Shown piece by piece: positions 15,272-24,694 of a DNA stretch of 48,260 bases (within the stretch, counting starts at the first letter, position 1; each line of letters opens with the position of its first letter). A model generated the notes under the pieces. It made no database searches. It worked only from the letters and a program-made list of their open reading frames with translations, and had not been told where the DNA came from. The stretch lies in the NCBI GenBank assembly GCA_934435195.1, contig CAKSAJ010000022.1, forward strand, positions 1-48,260, written 5' to 3'. A program made the translations under genes and the position numbers. Source of the DNA: an uncultured Schaedlerella sp. GTDB taxonomy: Bacteria > Bacillota > Clostridia > Lachnospirales > Lachnospiraceae.

Positions 15272-17190
15272 CCGTTTTCTCCCCATCTGATACAAGATTT
15301 TTTCCCACAATGTGCCAGTCCAATATAACACACTTCTCCGGTCATCTCTGCATCATATTGTTTTTCTTTGATCTGTTCCAATGCCCTTTCTGCAAGCTTT
15401 TCTAAATTGTCTTTTTCATCTTTGGTATACTTAAATTCCAAAATTAGATTTGGATATCTGTCACGTTTTGCATAAAGACAGATATCACTTCTGCCTTCCC
15501 CGGTTTCCCGATTGCTTTTGATATCATAATCTTTTCTAAGAAATGCGCACATCCCAAGTGTCATCATATGGTAACTATTCTCATCTTTCAGATCATGATA
15601 AGATGGCAATTCCAAAAGAACTCTCTGATACTCTTCTGCAAACCGTTCCATATCCTTTCTTTTAAGAGCATTTAACATCTTTTCCATCTGTCTCTCATCA
15701 ATTTGCAGATGACATGCTGTTAATTCTTTGAACACTTTCCATACTTCCAAGTTAGGAACCCGGAGTCGGTAATAGTCCTCTTCGATTTCTTTTGTAATTG
15801 TTACAATCCCGGCATTTACAAGAAGTCCCCATAGATTTGCTTCGTCCATTTTTTCATAATAAGCCATTGAAAAATCTACTGTCACTTCTACTTCGCCTTC
15901 TGTGATCAAGGCCTCATATTCTTTTTCAAAAGACCTTCCCTGTACTTCAAGTGCATTACGTAAAATACTGTTTTCGCTTGTATTAACCCAATAAGAATCC
16001 ATCCTTCTTCTTGCCGCATAACACGATATTGACCATGGATTATATACATCTGTACTGCCAAAATGATATCCATCGTACATCTTTTTCAGCTCATCTGAAA
16101 ATTCTGCTTTACAATAAGCAAGCAACTCTTTTACTTCTTGCTCTGTAAAACCAAAACAGTCATCATAATCTTCGTCCTGCACTGTGCAGACAACTAAATT
16201 ATTAAGCCCCGAAAATATATTTTCCTTCGCAATTCTCTGAATTCCTGTCAGAATTGCCTTTTGAAGATAATCGTTGCCTTTCAGGGATGTTGCCAGAAAA
16301 CGATTCAACATGGCTCTTACTTCATCATAATATCCTTCGGAATTTGCAGACATAAACGGAGTATCATATTCATCTAACAGCAAAAATACTTTTTCCCCAT
16401 AATACGTACTCAGTACCTGACAAAGAACAACGATTGAACGAATCAGATGATTTTCTATTTCTTTTCCAATGCTTTCCTGACATAAACTGTTATAAATCAT
16501 ATTAAATGTTTTTACCTGGAATTCTGACAAACTTCCATCATTAACCATCTGATAAAAACGCTCATACTCCGCACGCACAGTATCTTGCAATGCATAACAC
16601 AAAGACTCTGCATCCCCTGCTTTCACGTTAAGGAACGACAAAAATACAACAGGATATCGATTCAGCTCCTTGTAGTGGTCAGATTTTGTAATCTTTGTTC
16701 CATAAAATAAATCAGCAGAATCTTTTGTACAGTCAAGAAATTCTGCCAGCATTGACATATTAAGTGTCTTACCGAATCTTCTCGGTCTTGTAATTAATGT
16801 AATCTGATACCAGGATTCTAAAAACTGTTCAATAAACTGTGTTTTATCCACATAATATGCCTGTTTTTCACGCAAATCACGAAAGTCCTGTACTCCTATT
16901 GCAAGTTTAGGTTTTTCCTCTTGTATATCTGCCACATTGTACAGAAAGCTGTCTTCCTTTAGCATGTCACAATTTGCAACATAAGTTGGTTTTCTTCCAA
17001 ATAATTCATCTAAGGAACAGACTAACACCTCACTTATTCGTTCCAGTACTTCAAAATCCGGTGTCCGGTTTCCATTCTCATAATTGGTATATGTCGATCT
17101 GGAAATTCCCAGTTTTTCTGCCGTCTGTGCCTGAGTATAGCCCCGGGATTTACGTAATTTCGTCAAATACTCACTAAATTTTGTTTTCAT
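15268..17190 (-). CDS. XRE-type HTH fused to an AAA-ATPase-like/PD-(D/E)XK protein
   Basis: 640 residues, cytoplasmic. Residues 1-66 are an XRE/Cro helix-turn-helix (YTQAQTAEKLGISRSTYTNY). From about 85 follows the AAA-ATPase-like domain (PF09820 type): YYVDKTQFIE, a P-loop-like LITRPRRFGKT (~134) and a Walker-B-like VFLLLDEYD (~272). The end is a PD-(D/E)XK nuclease-like domain (PF08011 type): GRSDICLYA, then LILEFKY (~570). Most relatives lack the HTH; they are abundant in Bacteroides and Lachnospiraceae, with unknown role, perhaps defence or DNA-linked. I start at the ATG at 17190; a GTG at 17220 falls upstream of the -10 box and cannot be used from that promoter. It is probably self-regulated through the palindrome at 17225-17267. 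Confidence 0.85.
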   Translation of the reverse strand: MKTKFSEYLTKLRKSRGYTQAQTAEKLGISRSTYTNYENGNRTPDFEVLERISEVLVCSLDELFGRKPTYVANCDMLKEDSFLYNVADIQEEKPKLAIGVQDFRDLREKQAYYVDKTQFIEQFLESWYQITLITRPRRFGKTLNMSMLAEFLDCTKDSADLFYGTKITKSDHYKELNRYPVVFLSFLNVKAGDAESLCYALQDTVRAEYERFYQMVNDGSLSEFQVKTFNMIYNSLCQESIGKEIENHLIRSIVVLCQVLSTYYGEKVFLLLDEYDTPFMSANSEGYYDEVRAMLNRFLATSLKGNDYLQKAILTGIQRIAKENIFSGLNNLVVCTVQDEDYDDCFGFTEQEVKELLAYCKAEFSDELKKMYDGYHFGSTDVYNPWSISCYAARRRMDSYWVNTSENSILRNALEVQGRSFEKEYEALITEGEVEVTVDFSMAYYEKMDEANLWGLLVNAGIVTITKEIEEDYYRLRVPNLEVWKVFKELTACHLQIDERQMEKMLNALKRKDMERFAEEYQRVLLELPSYHDLKDENSYHMMTLGMCAFLRKDYDIKSNRETGEGRSDICLYAKRDRYPNLILEFKYTKDEKDNLEKLAERALEQIKEKQYDAEMTGEVCYIGLAHCGKKSCIRWGENG

Positions 17191-17211
17191 AGAATCACCG
17201 CTTTTTCTTTT

Positions 17212-17240
17212 AGTATACACTGCTATGTTTCATTATGCAA
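17212..17240 (-). promoter_or_regulatory. Promoter of the XRE-ATPase gene
   Basis: TTGCAT (17235-17240) and TATACT (17212-17217) are 17 bases apart on the minus strand. Transcription would start near 17205, about 15 bases ahead of the ATG at 17190. The -35 hexamer is part of the right arm of the neighbouring palindrome. Confidence 0.75.
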
Positions 17241-17267
17241 TCTTTTTTAGTTTGCATAATGAAACAT
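17225..17267. promoter_or_regulatory. Long palindrome over the -35 box, likely operator
   Basis: ATGTTTCATTATGCAA (17225-17240) is repeated in perfect inversion (17252-17267) around an 11-base T-rich spacer. The 16-bp arms and the overlap with the -35 box suggest binding by the XRE domain of the adjacent gene. As RNA it could also be a hairpin, and the minus strand has AAAAAAG in the loop rather than a T-run after the stem, so a terminator is less likely. Confidence 0.6.
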
Positions 17268-17268
17268 G

Positions 17269-17375
17269 GTGGACCAATGGGGACGGAGTTTAGTGGCTTT
17301 TTTGCGAGCAAAAAGCCACTAAACTCCGTCCCCATTGGTCCACTAACCCCGTCCCCGTTGGCTCCCCTGGCCAGC
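17269..17375. repeat. REP-like palindrome, copy 6, with an extra half-element
   Basis: The full palindrome (17269-17343) has arms GTGGACCAAT, GGGGACGGAGTTTAGTGGC, TTTTTTGC with a GA loop and one bulged T. Bases 17342-17375 add one unpaired arm of a second element (CTAACCCCGTCCCCGTTGGC, then TCCC), nearly the same as an arm of copy 7. It begins three bases beyond the GH13 stop codon, so it likely ends the sugar operon. Confidence 0.88.
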
Positions 17376-17378
17376 ATT

Positions 17379-19226
17379 TCACACTTTATATTTCATCCAG
17401 ACAAAATCATACCCTTTTAAAACCGGATCTTTCACTTCTACAATTTCACCGTTCACTAAATCTCTGAAAATTCCTTCTTCCTGCATCCACGCGGTCTGCT
17501 CTCTCTCACTGAAATTAAACAGTGCTATGAAACGCTCGCCCTTATATTCTCTAAGTATTCCTAAAATGCTGTCATTATGAACATCATACGTATATACTTC
17601 AGCTTCCTGGGAAAAGATTGTTTCTTGTCTTCGAATCTGTTCCAGGCGGTTCAACATTTGGAATAATTGTCCCTGTACAGTAGAAAGATCTTTTCTCTTA
17701 TCCGCAAGTTTCCATTGGAATTTCCCTCTGTGGAGATAACGTGAATCAGATATTTTTTCAGGATCTTCTTTATAACTATAATCATTTACCTGCCCTAACT
17801 CATCTCCACTATAAAGCATCGGAATTCCCGACTGTGTCAGCATATAGGCATGCAACATCAGATCTTCCTGTATCGCATTCTGCATTTTTTCTTTGTTGCC
17901 TTCAAATCCAGCCGCTTCAATTCCACACATAGACGCTGTCGTTCCACAAAATCTTGCATCCTGTGTTACCGGATCGTCATTATATAACTCTCCTCGGCTG
18001 ACACTACCTTCTACCTTTCCTGTGAAATAATCATTCAAATAACGCTTATGAGAAGGCTCTTGCATTCCCCATTGCTTCATGGTATCAAAATCAAGTCCCC
18101 AGCCAATATCATCATGGCATCGAAGATAATTTAAAAATGTATATTGCTTCGGCAAACGACTTACGATATCCATCTGTTTTTTCAAAAGCCGGATATCTCT
18201 TGTTGCAATACTATTCCACGTTGTTGCCATTGTTGTAACATTATATAGCATATGACATTCCGGTTTTTCGACTGTACCAAAATACGGCACCACTTTTTCC
18301 GGCTCCATAACAACTTCACCGAGCAGTATCACACTCGGGCAGACGATTTCCGCGATCATACGCATCATTCTTACAATTGTATGTACTTCTTTCAGATTTC
18401 GGCAGCTCGTTCCAAGTTCTTTCCAGATATAAGGAACTGCATCAATTCGGATGATATCCATTCCCTGGTTTGCAAGGAAAAGGAAATTATACATCATCTC
18501 GTTAAATACTCTTGGATTTCGGTAATTTAAATCCCACTGATACGGATAAAATGTCGTAAGCACATAATGCCCGATTTCCGGAAGCCATGTAAAATTTCCC
18601 GGTGCTGTTGTCGGGAACACCTGTGGAACCGTTTCTTCATATCTTGCCGGAATCTCTCCATTGTCATAGAAGAAATACCTGCTCATATATTCCCCTTCAC
18701 CGGCTCTTGCACGCTTTGCCCACTCATGTTCCTCAGAAGTATGATTCATCACGAAATCCATGCACACATTCATATCATTTTCATGACATTTTTCTGTCAA
18801 TCTTGCCAGATCTTTCATTGTTCCCAGGTCCGGTCTTACCTTCCTGAAATCTGCCACTGCATATCCGCCATCCGATTTTCCTTTCGGAGTATCCAAAAAT
18901 GGCATAAGATGAATACAATTTACATTACACTCTTTTAAATATGGTAACTTTTTCTCTACACCTTTCAGATTGCCGGCAAAGTTGTCAATGTATAACATCA
19001 TGCCAAGCATTTCTTTTTCTTTAAACCAGTCAGGGTTCTTCTCTTTCTTAACATCTCTCTTTTTTAATTCTGTGCCACGCTTCAAATAATAATCATGCAT
19101 CTGCTCACAAAGTTCTGCATACATTGCATCATTTCCATACAACTCCATGTAAAGCCAGCGCAGTTCATCCTGATGTTTTTCCATACGCTGCGTAAATATT
19201 TTTTCTATATTATTCACATTTCTCAT
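17379..19226 (-). CDS. GH13 amylosucrase-like alpha-glucosidase/sucrose hydrolase
   Basis: 615 residues, cytoplasmic (no signal peptide). A GH13 barrel: CIHLMPFLDTPKGKSDGGYAV (region I; the last part is family-typical), DFVMNHTSEEHEW, the nucleophile Asp near 259 in IIRIDAVPYIWKELG, acid-base Glu near 302 in LLGEVVMEP, and the third Asp near 370 in LRCHDDIGWG. The WKELGTSC and HDDIGW wording is that of the amylosucrase subgroup (GH13_4), which acts on sucrose. In this alpha-galactoside locus it probably handles the sucrose left after galactose is removed from raffinose, the role played by sucrose phosphorylase in the msm locus. The ribosome site (AGAAAG) is weak and close. Last gene of the operon. 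Confidence 0.82.
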   Translation of the reverse strand: MRNVNNIEKIFTQRMEKHQDELRWLYMELYGNDAMYAELCEQMHDYYLKRGTELKKRDVKKEKNPDWFKEKEMLGMMLYIDNFAGNLKGVEKKLPYLKECNVNCIHLMPFLDTPKGKSDGGYAVADFRKVRPDLGTMKDLARLTEKCHENDMNVCMDFVMNHTSEEHEWAKRARAGEGEYMSRYFFYDNGEIPARYEETVPQVFPTTAPGNFTWLPEIGHYVLTTFYPYQWDLNYRNPRVFNEMMYNFLFLANQGMDIIRIDAVPYIWKELGTSCRNLKEVHTIVRMMRMIAEIVCPSVILLGEVVMEPEKVVPYFGTVEKPECHMLYNVTTMATTWNSIATRDIRLLKKQMDIVSRLPKQYTFLNYLRCHDDIGWGLDFDTMKQWGMQEPSHKRYLNDYFTGKVEGSVSRGELYNDDPVTQDARFCGTTASMCGIEAAGFEGNKEKMQNAIQEDLMLHAYMLTQSGIPMLYSGDELGQVNDYSYKEDPEKISDSRYLHRGKFQWKLADKRKDLSTVQGQLFQMLNRLEQIRRQETIFSQEAEVYTYDVHNDSILGILREYKGERFIALFNFSEREQTAWMQEEGIFRDLVNGEIVEVKDPVLKGYDFVWMKYKV

Positions 19227-19260
19227 CACTTTCTATTACATTATCAACTATTTGGTATAC

Positions 19261-21450
19261 TTATTCCCTCACAAAACAATACTGATATGCCTGATATTCT
19301 CCCAGTTCCACCGGCAATGGCATACCTCCGTACATAAGCGCCGAGCCGGTATATCTTTTTCCACTTTTCTCTTCCCGATACACGGCTGCTTCTTCAAGTC
19401 CTTGAAGCTTAACATAATTTACCGTCATATTTCCATGTATTGCCTGCATTACTACATTTAAAAGTACTTTGCTCTGCTCTTTTTCATCTGTATAAACAAA
19501 CTCCCATGCACAGATTTCTTCCTCTGTCGGATTCGATAAACGATAATATAATCCGTTCTGAATGATTGGTGCATATCTTTTATATTCTGAAATCTGTTCT
19601 CTGATTTCCTGTTTCTCTTCTTCCGAAAGTTTCATAAGATTCAGCTCATATCCAAAGGTTCCGGACATTGCCACAACACCCCTTGTGTGAAGCGGAGTTT
19701 TTCTTCCTGTCTGATGATTCGGAACCGCTGATACATGAGAGCCAACTACCGATACCGGATAACCAAATGATGTTCCATACTGGATCTGTAGTCTGTCAAT
19801 TGCATCTGTATTATCGCTGCACCAGATTTGCGGAGTATAATACATCATCCCTGCATCGAATCTTCCGCCTCCGCCACTGCAGCCTTCAATCAGAAGATTC
19901 GGGTATCTCTGTACCAGACGCTCCAGAAAATCATAAAGTCCCAGCACATAATCATATAACACTCTTCCCTGGTCTTTCGTTGTCGCTGAATAGATATCCA
20001 TCAAGCTTCGGTTCATATCCCATTTTACATATTCAATATTTCCCTGATCTAACACCTTGCAAATCTGATTATAAATTTCATCTACAACTTCTTTTCTTGA
20101 AAAGTCGAGTACGAGCTGATTTCTGCTTCTGACCGGCCTTCTTCCCGGAATCGTCAATGCCCAGTCCGGATGTTTCCGATAAAGATCACTGTCTTCTGAA
20201 ACCATCTCCGGCTCGATCCAGATGCCAAACTTCACGCCAAGATCATTGATTCTCTCAATCAGATTTCCAAGTGTACCGCCAAGTTTCTTTTCATTTACAA
20301 ACCAGTCACCCAGTCCGCTGTTGTCATCATCACGTTTTCCAAACCAGCCATCATCCATAACAAGCATATCAATGTTTACTTCTTTTGCCGCTTTTGCAAG
20401 CTCATAGATTGTATCTCCCGTGAAATCAAAGTAAGACGCTTCCCAGCTGTTGATCAATACCGGACGAACCTGCTCTTTATATTTTCCTCTGCAAATGTGC
20501 TGTCTGATGCACTGATGCAGATTCTGAGATAATTGGTTCATTCCTCGTGAAGAATAAGATAAGATTACTTCCGGTGCCTTGAACATCTCATTTTTCTCTA
20601 ACGGATAACGAAAAGCTTCTTCCTGAAGTCCAAGCATCATTCTCGTCTGGTTTAATTGATCCTTTAACACTTCTCCTTGAAAACATCCGCTGTATACAAA
20701 AGACATTGCATAACAGTTTCCTTTATCTTCTGTTGTTTCTCTCTCAGCAAGGATCATCATCGGATTATACTGATGGCTGGAAGTTCCTCTGACGCTTCCG
20801 ATTTTCTGTGTTCCATGCACTACCGGAACTCTCTGGACATTTCTTTCCATTGCATGTCTTCCATAAAATGTAAGAAGCTCATACTCCCCATAAAGGAAAT
20901 CTAAACTTGCAGACTCTATTTTGTTCAGATATATTTTCCCTTTGCTTCCATTTTTTACACACACACTTCTTGTAATAATATCCAACTCTGAAAGAACGCC
21001 ATAAAGCAGAATCACCTTTATTCCTGTCACTTGATCTTCCATCAAAATTTCCAGTGTCTGTGCTTCTTCATCACTTGCATAAACTGTCGGAAGTCCTTCC
21101 AGATTATATTTTCCGTTAAGGATTGTATGACTCTTGTATCGAAGATCACAGCTCATACTTCCATCTGCATTTTCAACTACAAATGCAGTACTTCTGAAAT
21201 CGCCATTTCCATAGCAAGGGAACTCCTGCGGAAGTGTATCCATCGAATAAGTACGATCTTCTCCTGCATCATACGGATTTCCTGAAAATCCTCTGTCATA
21301 ATGTGTCAGAAGATAATCCATACATCCTTCTGCCTTTTTCCCGTAATACAGATGGAGCAGAAATCCATAACGGTCCACCTGCATCTGATATGTCGTATTT
21401 TTTGTCTGTAATGTAAATGTTCTGTCTTTCTCGCAATATATAATTCCCAT
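19261..21450 (-). CDS. aga: GH36 alpha-galactosidase
   Basis: 729 residues, the normal length for bacterial GH36 tetrameric enzymes; no signal peptide, so intracellular. An N-terminal beta-sandwich precedes the barrel. Marks: MDDGWFGKRDDD, GIWIEPEMVSEDS, the nucleophile Asp near 479 in YVKWDMNRS, EGCSGGGGRFD, and the acid-base Asp near 546 in WCSDNTDAIDRL. It removes alpha-1,6-galactose from melibiose, raffinose and stachyose. I start at the ATG at 21450 (MGIIY) behind TAGGAG; the longer frame has no ribosome site. It follows the permease gene by 117 bases that hold a stem-loop. Confidence 0.95.
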   Translation of the reverse strand: MGIIYCEKDRTFTLQTKNTTYQMQVDRYGFLLHLYYGKKAEGCMDYLLTHYDRGFSGNPYDAGEDRTYSMDTLPQEFPCYGNGDFRSTAFVVENADGSMSCDLRYKSHTILNGKYNLEGLPTVYASDEEAQTLEILMEDQVTGIKVILLYGVLSELDIITRSVCVKNGSKGKIYLNKIESASLDFLYGEYELLTFYGRHAMERNVQRVPVVHGTQKIGSVRGTSSHQYNPMMILAERETTEDKGNCYAMSFVYSGCFQGEVLKDQLNQTRMMLGLQEEAFRYPLEKNEMFKAPEVILSYSSRGMNQLSQNLHQCIRQHICRGKYKEQVRPVLINSWEASYFDFTGDTIYELAKAAKEVNIDMLVMDDGWFGKRDDDNSGLGDWFVNEKKLGGTLGNLIERINDLGVKFGIWIEPEMVSEDSDLYRKHPDWALTIPGRRPVRSRNQLVLDFSRKEVVDEIYNQICKVLDQGNIEYVKWDMNRSLMDIYSATTKDQGRVLYDYVLGLYDFLERLVQRYPNLLIEGCSGGGGRFDAGMMYYTPQIWCSDNTDAIDRLQIQYGTSFGYPVSVVGSHVSAVPNHQTGRKTPLHTRGVVAMSGTFGYELNLMKLSEEEKQEIREQISEYKRYAPIIQNGLYYRLSNPTEEEICAWEFVYTDEKEQSKVLLNVVMQAIHGNMTVNYVKLQGLEEAAVYREEKSGKRYTGSALMYGGMPLPVELGEYQAYQYCFVRE

Positions 21451-21477
21451 ACCTAAAATACTCCTATTTTCCATTTT

Positions 21478-21517
21478 AGCGAAGCAAGGGTACATTACTT
21501 TCTGCTCCTGCTCCGCT
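21478..21517 (-). other. Intercistronic stem-loop in the sugar operon
   Basis: On the minus strand AGCGGAGCAGG pairs with CCTTGCTTCGCT (one G-T pair and one bulge) across about 18 bases. No T-run follows, so it is not a terminator. A stem-loop behind transporter genes often marks RNA processing or protects the 5' message. It lies about 30 bases ahead of the alpha-galactosidase start. Confidence 0.4.
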
Positions 21518-21567
21518 ATTTTTACTGTTCACACTATGTGCAACCAAAAACTCATTTCTAATTCTTA

Positions 21568-22413
21568 TTATTTCACCGCTCCGTTTACAACTCCATTGAG
21601 GATGTGCTTCTGACAAATCAGATAGAATACCAGAATCGGAAGCAATGCCAACAGATAAGATGCAAATGCCAGATTATAGTTTGTTCCAAACTGTGTCTGG
21701 AAGGTCAACTGTGCCAATGGAAGTGTATTTCCGCTTCCTGAACCTGACATAATTACAAGTGGTGTCATTACATCGTTCCATGTACCGAGTGCTGTCAGGA
21801 CTGCAACTGTTGCATGCATTGGTTTCATAATCGGAAATACAATCTTCCAATAAGTTTTCCATGTGCTCGCACCATCCACGCAGGCTGCCTCTTCCAATGC
21901 CAGCGGGATATTTGTCAGATATCCGGAATAAAGCAGTACATTCATCGGCATATAAAATACAACATACAGAATAATAACTCCTGCCCTGTTCGCCAGCCCC
22001 ATCTGTGCAGTCTGCTTTACAACAGGCATCATCAAAATTGCAAATGGAACAAACATTCCGCTGACAACATAGAAATAGATAAATTTGTAAAATTTACTCT
22101 TTTTATTTCTTCCGATTGCATATCCAAGAAGAGAATGAATCAGAATAGAAAGTACAACTGTTACAAGCGTAATAAGCACGCTGTTTCCAAGTGAATGCCA
22201 GAAATCTGTCACTCGCATTGCTTCTGCAAAATTTTCCAGACTGAAATGACTTGGCAATGAAAGGATTCCACTGATGCTATTTGTCATCTCAGAAGGTTTC
22301 TTTAATGCAATTACAATTGTCATATACAATGGAAATGCAACTGTGAGCAGTCCAAGTAAAAGTAAGATTGTTACCGGCCAATTTACCCGTTCTTTTATTT
22401 TCATTTTTTCCAT
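21568..22413 (-). CDS. Carbohydrate ABC transporter permease (MalG/MsmG type)
   Basis: 281 residues with six transmembrane helices. The cytoplasmic EAA loop that meets the ATPase is EEAACVDGASTWKTYWKIVFP (about residues 175-195; only the first part EEAACVDGAS is diagnostic). The C-terminus HILNGVVNGAVK is the typical ending of this permease type. It is the second of two permeases and its ATG overlaps the stop of the first (TAATG), so translation is coupled. With the binding protein it should import alpha-galactosides. No ATPase gene is nearby; a shared MsmK/MsmX-like ATPase must serve it. Confidence 0.93.
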   Translation of the reverse strand: MEKMKIKERVNWPVTILLLLGLLTVAFPLYMTIVIALKKPSEMTNSISGILSLPSHFSLENFAEAMRVTDFWHSLGNSVLITLVTVVLSILIHSLLGYAIGRNKKSKFYKFIYFYVVSGMFVPFAILMMPVVKQTAQMGLANRAGVIILYVVFYMPMNVLLYSGYLTNIPLALEEAACVDGASTWKTYWKIVFPIMKPMHATVAVLTALGTWNDVMTPLVIMSGSGSGNTLPLAQLTFQTQFGTNYNLAFASYLLALLPILVFYLICQKHILNGVVNGAVK

Positions 22414-23291
22414 TACAGCTGCTCCTCCTTTTTCCCTGTGATCGTCATCTGTAATACAGAAATTACAACAATAACAATAAAGAATATCACTGCGTTTGCA
22501 CTCTGGAATCCAAACTGTCCGCCGCTCATACCATTGTTATAAATCAGGTATGAAATGGATTCTGTACTCTGCGCCGGACCTCCCTTTGTCAATGCCATAA
22601 TCTGATCAAATACCATCAGAAAGTTTTTCACACAAAGTACCATGTTAATACTGAAGAATGGAATAATAAGAGGGAATGTCAGATGTTTGAACTTATTCCA
22701 TCCTGTTGCGCCATCAATTGCTCCTGCTTCGTAAACATCTTCCGGAACTGTCTGCAATCCCGAAATGTAAATGATTGTATTCATTGCAATTGCCTGCCAT
22801 GCACACACAATTACGACTGCGATCCATGCAAGTTTTGTACTGGATAACATGCTGGAAGAAAGTGCCTCACTTCCAATCATTTTCCCGAAAGCCGGAAGAA
22901 TGTATGTGAAGAAGTAATTGAAAATATATCCTACAACCAATGCTCCGAGAACATTTGGAATGAAATATGCTCCACGAAATGCACTCTTAAATTTAATTTT
23001 GCTGTTCAGTCCAAGCGCCAGGATCAGACTGATTACATTTGTTACAATTGTTGCTACAATTGCTAATTTAAATGTAAACAGATAAGAGCCTCCGACTCTG
23101 CTGTCTGTAAACAAATCCTGGTAATTTCTAAGGCCTACCCAGTCAAAACTTCCATAGCCTTTGAAATTTGTAAAACTATAAATCACACCTTTGATCAATG
23201 GCAATGTATTAAAACAGAAAAACAGTGCCACGATCGGAATTGTAATCAGAAGAAATGTCTTTTTTCTTCCACTCATTGATTTCTTTCCCAT
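22413..23291 (-). CDS. Carbohydrate ABC transporter permease (MalF/MsmF type)
   Basis: 292 residues, six or seven transmembrane helices, first starting at about residue 12. The EAA loop reads YEAGAIDGATGWNKFKHLTF (about residues 185-204), the MalF-type version. QIMALTKGGPAQSTES is another conserved loop of this permease class. It begins 17 bases behind the binding-protein gene and overlaps the next permease gene by one base. Together they form the membrane channel. Confidence 0.93.
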   Translation of the reverse strand: MGKKSMSGRKKTFLLITIPIVALFFCFNTLPLIKGVIYSFTNFKGYGSFDWVGLRNYQDLFTDSRVGGSYLFTFKLAIVATIVTNVISLILALGLNSKIKFKSAFRGAYFIPNVLGALVVGYIFNYFFTYILPAFGKMIGSEALSSSMLSSTKLAWIAVVIVCAWQAIAMNTIIYISGLQTVPEDVYEAGAIDGATGWNKFKHLTFPLIIPFFSINMVLCVKNFLMVFDQIMALTKGGPAQSTESISYLIYNNGMSGGQFGFQSANAVIFFIVIVVISVLQMTITGKKEEQL

Positions 23292-23308
23292 GCTTGAATA
23301 CCCCTTCC

Positions 23309-24601
23309 TTAATCTTCGTCCGCATGTTCTTTCTCATAGTCTTCAACTTTACGGATGATATCACGGTTATATCTCTTCCAGTCTTTATCAAACTTTGTTA
23401 AGAATGCATCTACATCCCCCTTCATAAGGAATGTCTGGATCTGTGCATCTACTGACATCTCTGAAGGATAATAATGATCCTGATAATCTGCCATTCGTCC
23501 TTCTTCTATAAAAGATTTCACTCCATCAAGTGTTGATGCAAGTTCAAAATCTCCTTCTTTACAAGGAACTGCCTTCTGTTCATCCAGATAACTCTGTACA
23601 TTTTCGTCTTTCAAAAGGAAATCAAGTACTTCATATGCTGCTTCTTTATTCTTACAGTCTTTCATAACGCTGAACTGGAGATCCACACCGGAATTCAATT
23701 TATTCTCCGACGCATCATCATTGGCAGGCATTACAAAGGAATCGATATCCATATCCGGATTTACTGTCTGAATCTGTGGGATTGCATAACTTCCGATTGT
23801 ATACATTGCAGATTCTCCATTTGCAAATGCTGTACATGCTCCATTGTAATCATAAGCGAAAGGATCTTTCGGTCCATATGGAAGCAAAGCTTTTATTTTT
23901 TCAGCCACTTCTCTGTATTCTTCCGAAAATGTTGTCTCTCCTTTATTCACCTGGCGGCAAACATCTGCCGGTGCAAGATCCACAGCAATCGCATTCCATG
24001 GTGCAAGACATGTCCATGTATCTTTGAAACCAAAATACAATGGCTGGATTCCTTCACTCTGAATCTGATCACAGAGAGCTATAAATTCATCCCATGTTTC
24101 TGGAATTTCCCATCCATGTTCCTCGAACATTTCTCTGTTATACAGAATTCCTGCTGCATTTGCCACATATGGCACAGCATATACACCATCCTCCGGCACA
24201 AATTCAAGTGCCTTGTCGATATCCAGGTATGCCTGTTTAATAGAATCCAGTCCTTCATAATCTGAAATGTCCATCAACATGTCAGAATCAATAAAGTTAG
24301 AAAAATTGACATCTCCTCCGATTCCAATAATATCCGGCGCGTCCTCTCGGATAAAACGTGTCTTAAGTACTGTCATCGCATCATTCGGAGATTCAATTGT
24401 TAAATGAATGTTATCATGAGTTGCATTGAATTCTTCTTCAATTTTTTCAAATGTTTTCACCGCTTCCGGTTTATACTGCACAAGCTCGATTTCTATTTTT
24501 CCACTGCTATCACTCTTCTGTCCACAGCCTCCAAGTATCATTGCCGAAGTCATACAAAACATCAGTCCTATGCAGATGATTCGATTGCTCTTCTTATACA
24601 T
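23309..24601 (-). CDS. Sugar-binding lipoprotein of the ABC transporter (MsmE-like)
   Basis: 430 residues. A lipoprotein signal peptide ends with the lipobox LGGC, Cys26 being the lipid anchor, so the protein sits on the outer face of the membrane. The rest is a type-1 extracellular solute-binding protein: FEKIEEEFNATHDNI early, IIGIGGD, a typical NREMFEEHGWEIPETWDEF (about residue 150) and ANGESAMYTIGSYAI later. I start at the ATG at 24601 behind AAGGAAGGAG. Two earlier in-frame Met codons would bury the signal peptide. First gene of the alpha-galactoside operon, divergent from the AraC regulator. Confidence 0.93.
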   Translation of the reverse strand: MYKKSNRIICIGLMFCMTSAMILGGCGQKSDSSGKIEIELVQYKPEAVKTFEKIEEEFNATHDNIHLTIESPNDAMTVLKTRFIREDAPDIIGIGGDVNFSNFIDSDMLMDISDYEGLDSIKQAYLDIDKALEFVPEDGVYAVPYVANAAGILYNREMFEEHGWEIPETWDEFIALCDQIQSEGIQPLYFGFKDTWTCLAPWNAIAVDLAPADVCRQVNKGETTFSEEYREVAEKIKALLPYGPKDPFAYDYNGACTAFANGESAMYTIGSYAIPQIQTVNPDMDIDSFVMPANDDASENKLNSGVDLQFSVMKDCKNKEAAYEVLDFLLKDENVQSYLDEQKAVPCKEGDFELASTLDGVKSFIEEGRMADYQDHYYPSEMSVDAQIQTFLMKGDVDAFLTKFDKDWKRYNRDIIRKVEDYEKEHADED

Positions 24602-24694
24602 TTCATTACTCCTTCCTTTTACCATACACCTTTCATTTTGACACATTCCGGAATATTTTTGTCTCTTTGTTCGGGTTTTCTATTTGATAAATAA

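Noticed and set aside
17225..17267. Palindrome as a simple terminator of the XRE gene or sugar operon
   Set aside because: It lies upstream of the XRE gene start, overlaps the -35 box and has no T-run behind the stem; an operator fits better.
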